A stretch of DNA of 64,000 bases from Acephala macrosclerotiorum. Taxonomy: Eukaryota; Ascomycota; Leotiomycetes; Helotiales; Mollisiaceae. The DNA lies in the NCBI GenBank assembly GCA_014904845.1, contig MU119222.1:124001-188000 (forward strand), read 5' to 3'. Under the pieces are notes generated by a model. That model did no database searches and was not told the origin of the DNA. It saw nothing but the letters and a program-made list of their open reading frames with translations. Position numbers and translations under genes: made by a program. Shown one piece after another: positions 43,796 to 53,389 of the stretch (its first letter is position 1; every line of letters begins with the position of its first letter).

Positions 43796-44592
43796 TCACT
43801 TAGCCATCCTCGCATTGCCTCTATCGCCCTTCCACACATCAGGCAACCTCACTCCATAAGTGATCTTATACGTTCCCCAGCCCAAATCAGCTCTACCACC
43901 ACGAACCCAATCTCTCAGCTCAATATGGACCTCCCAATATTCTTCCACCCAAGACGTATGTACAACGACCTTCCGCCAGGGTTCTGTAATAAACAAGGCA
44001 GTCCCTCCTTGTCGGCTTTCTCGTTGCCCCATTTCAAGATCGCTGTTCCGACGTTTCGATTTTGGAACCTTAGAGAGACAAAGAGGCCGTTGAGGAGGTG
44101 TTTCTTTCCGAGAAACCAATCGCATAGGACGGCTTGCGCGTGTGAATGAATGTGGCTTAGGAGACCGGGGACAATGGGGAAGTCTTCGGTGTTGACGTCT
44201 CCCTCTTCGTCGTTGCCTCCAAGGGGCATTGAGGACATTTTGTCATCTCCCAAGCCGATGAACAAGGGCGATGAGTTTCGAGTTTTTAAGTCAGCTTCCC
44301 TCACACTCCAAATGTCTCAGCCCATGATCATCCCTTCATCGTTGACGGCTTTCATGATTCAGGCTTCGAATTCTGGATCTTTGAACATTCGTTCTAAGCT
44401 GTTCGTAACACTTTCATAGTGGGGTTTCCGGTTGGGCCAGCAGAGGCGGAACGGCGGGTTGGAAGACAGAGCAGAGACATGGATGCGTGCAAGAGCGGGG
44501 ATATCCTCCTCTGTTACGGGAACAATAGATAGATGTTGCTGGTTGCTCCTCCTCGAGAGTTCTGGAGACCAAAGCACTCGACTTGATGGCAT
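43796..44592 (-). pseudogene. GNAT-family acetyltransferase pseudogene
   Basis: The ATG at 44590-44592 opens LSIVPVTEEDIPALARIHVS and LERMFKDPEFEA, a normal GNAT N-terminus. TGA at 44359-44361 then stands before IMKAVNDEGMIMG, and a second TGA at 44317-44319 before the rest (SVREADLK). Both fall where relatives usually have Trp. The C-terminal domain is otherwise good (LFVSLRFQNRNVGTAILKWG, with Q/N-R-N-V-G-T as motif A). It needs a one-base frame change near 43940 to reach VHIELRDWVRGG and the end GVRLPDVW. Two stops and a shift make it a pseudogene. Confidence 0.75.
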
Positions 44593-45603
44593 CTGGTGGA
44601 TGGGAAGGAAGACGAGTCATTATTGCAACCAGATCTAGATGAATGGATGTGAGGTTCAAGCAGATCTCGTACGTGAGTGCAGGCAGGACTTAATGAAGAC
44701 CTGTTGTAGGTAACGATGAGTTGCGTACTCAGCCTTGCGACGCATGGGCCGCTTGGCAACATACTTGTCAGCACTAACAGCCAAGACTGTTGCCTTGAAG
44801 ATGAGGACAATTTAAGTATACGTACTGGCAAAGGGTAAAAACGATGGTAAAAACGATGAAGATTAGCATGGAATTTCATGGAACCGGCATGGCAAATTAA
44901 AACTCAAGAAAATTGGACATCCTTTAGCGCTCGCAAGATCGCCGAGTGGTAATGAGGTGGCTGAAATTAAATCAACGTCAAACTTCTCAGTGAACAGGCT
45001 TTACTTGGTGAGGAGGTGTGTTTTCCGGTGTCGTACGACTTACGGTTTAGTCTTGAGCTTGTACTCAAGACTCACATTTTCAAATATAGTCGAAGAATAT
45101 AAAAATAACACACTCGTGATAAAGGTTCGCATCGCAAAGTTCGCACAAGGTTGGGCAAAGATGTCGTGCACCCAACGTGCATGGATCAGCTTACGGGCGG
45201 CCCAGGCTTGCCCCTTTCAGCTCACATCCCTGTCAAGAACCCCTAAAGAATCAACAACTCCGAAGTTCAACCTCCCCAGATTTCGAGGACCCATCGTCCT
45301 TGAAACTTCTCTACAAATCCACTTCTGCATATTTGTGCGTATTTATACTTCGCTCCAATCCTCCTTATTTCACTGCTATTGGCAGATTCTCAGTACCACG
45401 CTCGCCCTATCTGCACGCTCTTTAGACATGCATATGCAGTGTCGGTAACCCACCACACCAATCACACCGTCAGCCCCAGGGCAGACGACCCTATCCCACA
45501 CGAACATATGTTCGTCGCTTGATCAGTCTTCTCCCCACTGCCCAACGTCCAAGTTACTGGTCACGATGCCCAATCTTTGAGGCTGCTAGGTTCAGATGTT
45601 CGA
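44593..45603. other. Intergenic region, no supported gene
   Basis: It separates the decayed block from the RBR ligase gene. The plus-strand frame 44957-45448 lacks a domain. The last 150 bases are probably the RBR leader. Confidence 0.5.
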
Positions 45604-47925
45604 ATGGCCCATCCACGAGCGGATGACGAGAGGATAGTGAGGTGTCGAGCAAGATCCTACAGTTCATTGGACGACGAAGAAGAGTTTGAATCGCGTGGCA
45701 AGGAGACGGTCACGCCCGAAGTCGACCCTGCTGAACTGCGGAGATTACGCATAGAAAGACTCGGGGGCAGCACATCGACCCGCAGACGATCAACGACCCA
45801 GAATATGACTTCCGAATCGCATGCGACGCTACCAAGTCATAAAACCTCGACAACCCATAGGAGGAGGAGGAGACATCACAGAGACCCCGAGGACAAGGAG
45901 CGCAGGAGTCAGCGCAAGCCAACGGCGAAGGATGAAGCTGCAGACACTTATGTGTATGGGGCGCCTACCGACAGGCCCAAATCCTCCCGGATTACGGTCA
46001 AAGAGACGAGAAAGCTTGGACGAGATGGAGAGTCGAGCGAATCGGAAAGAGAGCATGTCGTACGAGAACGTCGTGAGAGGAGGCCTGGGGAGAAAGAGAA
46101 GAAGATCAAAGTAATATACGTTACCAGGGAAGAGTTGAAGGCTTCGAGGCATAAGGAGAGACGAATAGACAGCGATCCAGACCGGAAAGACTCTCTTGAA
46201 CGCAGCAGTACCCATCGATCTCGTCGCCACTCTACCGTGGAATTGCCATATACTCCAGATACACCACCAAAAAGGTATGCGCCTGGAAAGACAATAACTT
46301 GGGATTTTATACTAAGTGGCATACAGAAGCGTATCTACTCGCAACCTTACTTCGCCAGCGAAGCCTACCCTGAGGAGGAGCAATACCACAACTTCACACC
46401 TACCTCCTGCTAGAGGCCATGCTCCAACGCTATCTTCGAGTACCAAACGATCGAGTTTCCTCGGTGGCTTCTTCGCGCCAGCAGCGCCACATCATATAGA
46501 GCCAGAGAAGCTGTAAGGGACACCGGGCTATACTTTGGTCTTGAGACTGACTCTTGTTAGTGTTGAGTGCTTGACATGTCTGTCCGACGACATACCGAGA
46601 TCCAAGTCAGCGAAGTTGAAATGTGGACATCGCATGTGCCACTCTTGTTTGAAACGAATATTTAAATTATCTGTCAAAGATCCCCAGCATATGCCGCCGA
46701 AATGCTGCACAGCAGACTTTATTCCATTACAGCATGTTGACAGGCTATTTGACAACAATTTCAAGAAGCTATGGAATGCTAAGTTTGCAGAATACTCTAC
46801 CAAGAATCGCATTTATTGCCCAGTAAGAAAATGCGGCGAATGGATTCGACCAGCTAATATTCATAAAGAAGATGGAAGGAAATATGGTAAGTGTGCTTGT
46901 TGCAAGACCAAGGTCTGCTGTTTGTGCAACGGTAAATGGCATGGAACGAAAGAATGCCCCAAGGATGAAGAAACGAACAAACTTCTTGAGACAGCGAAGC
47001 AAGCTGGATGGCAACGCTGCTACAGTTGCAGAACCATGGTGGAACTCAAGGAAGGCTGCAATCACATGACTTGGTATGTTTCCTAGCCTTGCCCCTGAAA
47101 CGTTCGCTAACCCAAGGTAGTCGTTGTACAGCAGAGTTCTGCATGATCTGTGGGCTGAAATGGAAGACATGCAATTGCCCTTGGTTCAACTATGAAGCCG
47201 TGGAAGCGGACAGGTTGAACCATATGCCAGTTGCAGAAGAGGCTGAGGATGAGGAGCCTCGCCCTCGTCGACTTCGCAGACAACGACCGAATACATACGT
47301 CGAAGAGATTACCGAGCGCCAGAGGCAAGAGCGTTTAGATGAAAGGCTGGCCCGTCGACTCCAGGGAACTACGTTAGCCGACGAAGACGACGATGCGGAT
47401 GATGACTATCAAGGTGGCATTGGGGAGGTACACGGCATCGGGAATGGTGCTGGACATTTCATGAACCAGGACTACGTTCGAGCTGCTCATAACATTCTCA
47501 CCGGTAACTTCGGTCAAGCTACGGCAGCTGCTAATTATGTTATGGGCGTTGCGAATGCAAGAGGCGTGCCAGCACCTCGTCCAAATGCTGGACTAAGAAG
47601 AATGGCAGATCGCTATCCTGTTCCTCCACGAGTCGAGAGACCCTTATCACCTCCGCCCTTGCTGAGAAGGCATTCTGCGAGAGAGGAAGCTTACAATGCT
47701 GCACAAACGCGTCCTTCCGAAAGGGTAGTTCCAAGGAGGACTAGGACCGATTACGAAGCAGAAGCTGCCGTCCACGCGCCTCTGCCACGAGCCCCTAGAC
47801 CCGAACCTCGTCCAGCTGTTTTGGCTGGGCTCAGTGAAACTGGCAGAGCTCGTAACAGAGTCTCTGCCTGGAGAAATCACGTCGAGGCTGGATTTGTTCC
47901 AGAGGAAGGAGTGCTCTCGGTCTGA
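45604..47925 (+). CDS. RBR-type E3 ubiquitin ligase (RING1-IBR-RING2)
   Basis: Four exons, 45604-46274, 46327-46512, 46561-47073 and 47121-47925, give 724 residues. Introns are 47-52 bases and keep frame. The N-terminal 285 residues are basic, Ser/Arg-rich and disordered (THRRRRRHHRDPEDKERRS). RING1 begins at VECLTCLSDDIPRSKSAKLK with CGHRMCHSCL. The IBR has YCPVRKCGEWI and CCKTKVCCLCNGKWHGTKEC. RING2 has WQRCYSCRTMVELKEGCNHM, followed across intron 3 by TCRCTAEFCMICGLKWKTCNC, where the Cys in CNHMTC is the expected thioester-forming residue. A disordered Arg/Pro-rich tail follows. RBR ligases receive ubiquitin from E2 on RING2 and pass it to targets; targets here are unknown. The first ATG was used, but an upstream exon is possible. 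Confidence 0.9.
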
Positions 47926-48617
47926 GGGTCAAGAGTGAAATGGCTTTCTAGCTATCTTAGCCGCCAGCAGCTGATACGAAGACGAGGTTCGCATTGCTAT
48001 TTTCAGCGTTCAGCAGGCGCTTTGTATCATTATACTTGCAACGGGGAACCCATCAGAGGCACGATCGATCACCAACAGAACCTCATCAAGACATTGCATC
48101 TGTCTCTGCGCTTAAGGAACTGATCTATTGGATGGCATATTCAGCCACAATCGGTCAGATGATGTTTTATATATACCAAAGCCCATTCACATATACCAAC
48201 CAATGTAATAACTATGATGAGACCCCGTCATGGCCCTCACCCTCGTGTGTCCATATGACAACGTACAGTAAGCTGGATTTGCCATGTGTTGTAAGACAAC
48301 TCGCGTGCTGTTTTCGGATCGAGTTCGCAACGGTGCCACGGCCGGATTTGCACAGCCACATCGCATCGTCATTTGTTCAACCATCGGATCTCGGGCCAAA
48401 GAACCTCGAAACCTATCGCGTGCAACAACAAAATACAGTAGCTCTAAACTCACAACCTCCGATTCCGAATTATGAGCATTAACTAGCACTTCTAGCTTGC
48501 GATCCTAGAGTGCGAGCACATCATGTCTTCCTGACCTTCGCACATTCTTAACCCTGAACTTCCTAGAACCATAATCCACACAAACCCGCCGTCAACAGCC
48601 TCACGACCACCTCGAAA
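47926..48617. other. Intergenic region
   Basis: It holds the 3' UTR of the RBR gene and promoter of the lipase gene. No other feature. Confidence 0.6.
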
Positions 48618-51600
48618 ATGCTCCTCCTCTACCAAACCGGCAGCGTAAAAATCGGCGAAGTAGTCCGCTACACAATAACCTACACCCCCTCACACGATCG
48701 CATCCTCCCCTCACCCTCCCACCTCCACCTAAAGATAAAAAACACATGCGCGACCGCCCTCCGCGCTGCATTTGTCCACGGTCCCTATACACTATATACA
48801 GCCGCCTACCCCAAGGGGTTTCAGACTGATGAGAAGTGGGAGAGTCCAAGGACGAAGGGGGTACCGGAGTTTGAGCCGCAGTTGAAGGCGGGTGGGAATT
48901 GGGGGTGTAGGTTGTTGGTTCCGGAGGATGTGAGGGCTACGGCTGGGAAGGCGGCTGGTAGGAGTCTTATACGCCCGCGGCACGATACCGGTTCCGGGAC
49001 GAGGGATTTGGACGGAGAAGAAGAGCCGGATGAGAAGAGTGTTAGTTGGATAGTGGAGGTATCGTCGCAGGTCATATTCTCGAATTCCGCGGCTGTACAT
49101 TACGAGATCCTACTCGGACGAGATGAGAAATCCCTTTCGTTGTCTTTCGCCAATAGTTTAACAGGAAATGGGGCACCGATTCCGCAGCCTGGGCAGTTGA
49201 GTGATCATCAACAGAGTGTAGGTGCGAGGGATGGACATCATAGTGCGCAGCCAAAAGGTGTGTTTAGTAAGGCTATCAGTGTGAAGGTGGATGATACGGC
49301 AAGTTTGTGGAATACCCCTAAGATGCCGGAATGGGGGGATAGAGAGGAGGATGGAAGAGAGAGGAAAAGGCAGAAGAAAGTGCATTTGGTGGTGGTGACG
49401 CATGGGTTGCATAGTAATTTGGGGGCGGATATGTTGTTTTTGAAGGAGAGTATTGATGCTACGGCGAGACAGGCGAAGATTGATGCTAGGGAGAGAAGGG
49501 CGAAGAGGAGGCGGGAGGAGAAAAAGAGCGCTGATAGAGCTGGGGAGGATCAGGATGAACATCATGATAAGAAGCGGAAAGACAAAGATGGAGAGACGAA
49601 ACCACCCGCTACACAACTCGAAGAGAATTTAGACGAAGACGAAGATGAAGAGGAAGTCATTGTCAGAGGATTTTCTGGAAATGCTGTTCGGACAGAAAGG
49701 GGGATCAAGTACCTCGGAAAACGACTCGCGAACTACGTCCTGCAGATGACTTACCCAGACCAGTCGTACAAGCCCGTCACGAAGAAATCCGCTGCACAAG
49801 CTTTGTCTCATGCCTTGAAACCAGAATCCAAGCCTGCTGATGAAGGTATCCCCTCTCACAAAGACAGCACGATTCACAAGGAGCCATACGAGGACAAGAA
49901 ATTAGCTTACAAGATTACCAGTATAAGCTTTATTGCCCATTCTCTTGGTGGTCTTATTCAGACTTATGCTGTAGCATACATCCAGAAGCACTCGCCCGAG
50001 TTCTTTGATCGGATCCAGCCTGTTAATTTCATTGCAATGGCATCTCCATTTCTGGGATTGAGTAACGAGAATCCGTTGTATGTCAAGTTTGCGCTGGACT
50101 TTGGCCTCGTTGGGAGGACTGGGCAGGATCTTGGCTTGACTTGGCGGGCGCCCACTGTTGTTCGGAGCGGATGGGGTGCTATTGTTGGAGGGATTGGAGA
50201 GAGCGCCCACAAGAGGATTGATGGCGAGACTGCGCCTGAGTCGAAACCTCTGCTACGGATCTTGCCTACAGGACCTGCCCATATTGTTCTAAAGAAATTC
50301 CGTAACCGGACGGTGTACTCCAACGTTGTCAACGATGGAATTGTACCATTGAGAACGAGCTGTCTACTCTTCTTGGATTGGCAGGGCTTGGGCCGAGTCG
50401 AGAAGGCTAGGAGAGAGAACGGTCTTGTCGGGACTATGGCTGGGTGGGGCTGGGCAGAACTCACTGGTGCCAATTCGAGCTCGCCGGCAAGAAGAACCTT
50501 CTCTGACAGTGGTATGAGTGATATGGATGACACGGATACCAATACTCCCACAAGGCAAGGACATGGTGCAGATGTGCCACAGCCGCCACCATATGCCACC
50601 GAGGACGATGATCATCATAGTTTGAGGAGTGTCAAAAGCATTGATGACAACCGGCCTCAAACCGGCAAGTCTTCAGCAGCCAGTCCTCTGCCAAGCCCCA
50701 AGATGACAGGGGAGACGAGTCACAACGACGGACCCCTTGCGAGTATCATGAAGTTCTTTCAGCCTGACAAGCCTGCGCCAAAGTCTCACAACCATGCTCC
50801 GAAGTATCCTAAGATCTACAAGCGCAGTCAGACCCTTCGAATGGACAGCGACTCTTCATCAACCAGTCTGGCAAAGCAACCTCTGTCGAAGACAGTACGT
50901 GGAAAAGCTACGACTGGTGATACCGAGCACGACGATCCAGAAAGCCTTTCAGCACCACCAAAGACGACCTTTTTCGAATCAGCAGGTGATGTCTTGAAAC
51001 CACCTCTCCCATCTGTCGACTTCCTAATCGACCCCTCATCTCGCCCCCGAACCATCTTCCACGACCGCGTCTACCACCCCGAAGACATCCCACCACCACC
51101 CCTCAAGAAGCGTCCCACATCCTCACTCATGATCCGGCGCGGCTCATCCGTAGGAAAATCCGTCGCCTCAACCGGCTCAACAGGCTCAGATCCCTTCCCC
51201 ACCAATCCACCTGCTCACACCGACTCCTTACTCTCAGTCGTCGACTACGATGACACGAAGAACACAGGTCCAGAAAAAGACCCCGGCGATGTGGTTGATG
51301 GCTCAGCAATGAAAGTCGAAGAGAAAATCGCTCGAGCCTACCATCGCGAGCTCTCTTGGAGAAAAGTTCTCGTTCGTCTAGAACCTGATGCACATAATAA
51401 CATGATCGTACGGCGTATGTTTGCCAACGCTTATGGCTGGCCGGTCGTCAAACATCTCTGCGATACGCATTTCAGCGACAGCACAGCAGCAAACACTAGA
51501 GATGAAGATAAGGGAAGCGAAGAGAGAGCCAAGGGTGAGAATGAGGGACCAGCAAAGGATGGCGGAGAGATGAATGATGGGAATGTGAAGATGTTGAGTC

Positions 51601-52169
51601 ATGAGGATAGGACGGACTCGGAAGCCAGAGAGGCCAAGGATCATGTTCCTGCGCTGATGTCGGATCCTAAGCCGAATAGTTTGGGGAAGGCGTTAGCAGG
51701 GAATAGTTTGGCTATTCCTGGGGAGAGTCACAAGAGACCGCAGTATGATGCTTCTAGTGGGACGGAATGGTCTGAGAGGGACTGGGCAGATAGTGAGGTT
51801 GATAGTGAGGATGAGGAGGATAGGGCGAAGAGGAATTCTGGTGAGGCGAAGAAAGCAGGGTGGAATATCAATTGGACGGAAGCTATCGCGGGGAAAGGCG
51901 CTACTAGTCCGAGGGGTACAGACAAGTTTGAAGTCGATAAATTCTTGAGGAAGAAGACATCAAATGAGGCAAAGAAGAGTCCGAGCCCGAGTCCTACCAA
52001 GGAGCATGACAAACAGTTAGAGAGTGATGCTGCCGCCGCGAGGGTCTTAAGTGGTGAGGCGGCGGGTATGGGATTGGGTTTGCAGCCGTTGGGTTTACAG
52101 AAGGATGACGAGGGACTTGTAGGAAGGGACTTGGTAGATAAGGACAAGAAGACAGGAGGCGACTCATGA
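48618..52169 (+). CDS. ROG1-like serine lipase (DUF676)
   Basis: A single exon of 1183 codons. The N-terminal about 200 residues form a beta-rich region before the lipase (GSVKIGEVVRYTITYTP). KVHLVVVTHGLHSNLGADML is the first strand with the HG oxyanion motif. SISFIAHSLGGLIQTYAVAY carries the nucleophile Ser in A-H-S-L-G, followed by FIAMASPFLGLSNENPLY, typical of DUF676. A later TVYSNVVNDGIVPLRTSCLL supplies the Asp of the triad, and a His may be in KVLVRLEPDAHNNMIVRR near the end of the fold. Long acidic and basic disordered inserts surround it. Yeast relatives (ROG1, YOR059C) are lipid-droplet or membrane-associated acylglycerol/phospholipid lipases. Exact substrate unknown. Confidence 0.85.
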   Translation: MLLLYQTGSVKIGEVVRYTITYTPSHDRILPSPSHLHLKIKNTCATALRAAFVHGPYTLYTAAYPKGFQTDEKWESPRTKGVPEFEPQLKAGGNWGCRLLVPEDVRATAGKAAGRSLIRPRHDTGSGTRDLDGEEEPDEKSVSWIVEVSSQVIFSNSAAVHYEILLGRDEKSLSLSFANSLTGNGAPIPQPGQLSDHQQSVGARDGHHSAQPKGVFSKAISVKVDDTASLWNTPKMPEWGDREEDGRERKRQKKVHLVVVTHGLHSNLGADMLFLKESIDATARQAKIDARERRAKRRREEKKSADRAGEDQDEHHDKKRKDKDGETKPPATQLEENLDEDEDEEEVIVRGFSGNAVRTERGIKYLGKRLANYVLQMTYPDQSYKPVTKKSAAQALSHALKPESKPADEGIPSHKDSTIHKEPYEDKKLAYKITSISFIAHSLGGLIQTYAVAYIQKHSPEFFDRIQPVNFIAMASPFLGLSNENPLYVKFALDFGLVGRTGQDLGLTWRAPTVVRSGWGAIVGGIGESAHKRIDGETAPESKPLLRILPTGPAHIVLKKFRNRTVYSNVVNDGIVPLRTSCLLFLDWQGLGRVEKARRENGLVGTMAGWGWAELTGANSSSPARRTFSDSGMSDMDDTDTNTPTRQGHGADVPQPPPYATEDDDHHSLRSVKSIDDNRPQTGKSSAASPLPSPKMTGETSHNDGPLASIMKFFQPDKPAPKSHNHAPKYPKIYKRSQTLRMDSDSSSTSLAKQPLSKTVRGKATTGDTEHDDPESLSAPPKTTFFESAGDVLKPPLPSVDFLIDPSSRPRTIFHDRVYHPEDIPPPPLKKRPTSSLMIRRGSSVGKSVASTGSTGSDPFPTNPPAHTDSLLSVVDYDDTKNTGPEKDPGDVVDGSAMKVEEKIARAYHRELSWRKVLVRLEPDAHNNMIVRRMFANAYGWPVVKHLCDTHFSDSTAANTRDEDKGSEERAKGENEGPAKDGGEMNDGNVKMLSHEDRTDSEAREAKDHVPALMSDPKPNSLGKALAGNSLAIPGESHKRPQYDASSGTEWSERDWADSEVDSEDEEDRAKRNSGEAKKAGWNINWTEAIAGKGATSPRGTDKFEVDKFLRKKTSNEAKKSPSPSPTKEHDKQLESDAAAARVLSGEAAGMGLGLQPLGLQKDDEGLVGRDLVDKDKKTGGDS

Positions 52170-52918
52170 TACCATTCTGAATAGAGTACAGATTACATAC
52201 CTAGTAACGAAAGAATTGTCGAGCAGCATAGTTGGAACAGTTTTGTCCATTATAATTGCGTTGGTAATTTGGTTGGAGCCTCTACCTACGAGATATTTGA
52301 TGGGAAGTTGGTGTTTGGGCTGATGAGTTTAGTGCGTTTGAGTTGGGAAGGTACGGCATGGCTTGATGGATTGGAGGGTGTGGAGAGGGAGGGAAGGAGC
52401 AGCTAGTGCCCGTGACCACAATGCGTTATGTCTTCGATTAGTCTTATTGTGTTTCTAGGTGAGTCTGCTCGCAGAATATGAAATTTATAATGCTACTTTC
52501 ATTCTTCGTCGACTCCATATAGTCGATCATCTTGATCCATCGTGTCTGGTGGTCGAATAAAGGCTCGACCTATTCCAAATGGTTAGGGGAAAGCGCCAAC
52601 AAGTGCTCCGCACACTCACAACACTAAATCCTACTAGTAGCGCGATCTATGCTATTTTGTGTCAAGTCTCATTTTCAATGGTTCATATTCCAATGTCCTA
52701 CATAAGAAAGCTTCTCGTCCCTGATTTCCCCCTTTACTAGGTCGACCTTCAAAATTTACAAGCGCGATACACCCTCGCTCGATACATCAAAATGTCAAAT
52801 CTCGGCGATTTCGGAAAAATTTGCTTATCACCAATGCCATACCTGGTGTTACGAAGTCTCTGGGCACAAGCAACATTTCGGACGTGACTGGTTGGCTCAA
52901 GCTTGATTTTCCTTCTTT
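52170..52918. other. Intergenic region
   Basis: It holds the 3' UTR of the lipase gene. Small overlapping frames on both strands at 52787-53021 are not supported. Confidence 0.5.
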
Positions 52919-53304
52919 CGTTATGGATATGGATACACATGGCAAGGCAGCAGAACAGCACAATTCGGCATCTCGGTCTTGCTGTTCCACATTGCAGTTG
53001 CTCTCTGCCACACATTTTTAGTCCTAGTTAAGATTCTCGGAGGAAGGAAAGCAGTCCATCGAGCTTGGGAGAGCTACCTGAGACGTTTGTTCTAGTTATG
53101 AATTCAAAGCCCAGTGAGAGGCTGAGAAGTGTATATGCAAACGATGGGACAATCAAGTCGTGGCGCGAGGTGGTGGCCGTCAGGGAGTCACGTGAAGGCG
53201 TGTTAGAGGTTGTAGTTGGGAGAGAGGATGTCGAATATTCGGCTCCTCCAAGGCGAGGAACTGGATTCAGTTCAATATTTTCAAGAGCGAGGAAAATTTT
53301 TTGA
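52919..53304 (+). pseudogene. C-terminal relic of a fungal integral-membrane protein
   Basis: Frame 2 from 52919 reads RYGYGYTWQGSRTAQFGISV, LLFHIAVALCHTFLVLVKIL; frame 1 from about 53062 continues SLGELPETFVLVMNSKPSER and IKSWREVVAVRESREGVLEV. Together they match the common C-terminus of a large fungal membrane-protein family (GYGY..., a last helix, then LGELxxLALNSxP and W...V.VRE..). A frame change near 53061-53070 and a stop just upstream (CAA GCT TGA) break it. The rest of the gene is absent. Confidence 0.6.
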
Positions 53305-53389
53305 CACTTTCAGATGTCGAGCAGTCACTTGGAGGACGACCGTTCTCACTTGTTGTTCTTTCTATATCATGTCAATCCATTCTTGCCCT

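Noticed and set aside
44935..44970. tRNA-like GCCGAGTGGTAATG stretch
   Set aside because: Resembles a D-arm, but no matching acceptor stem, anticodon arm or T-arm was found.
52787..53021. Overlapping frames on both strands
   Set aside because: Explained by the membrane-protein relic in another frame; no independent support.
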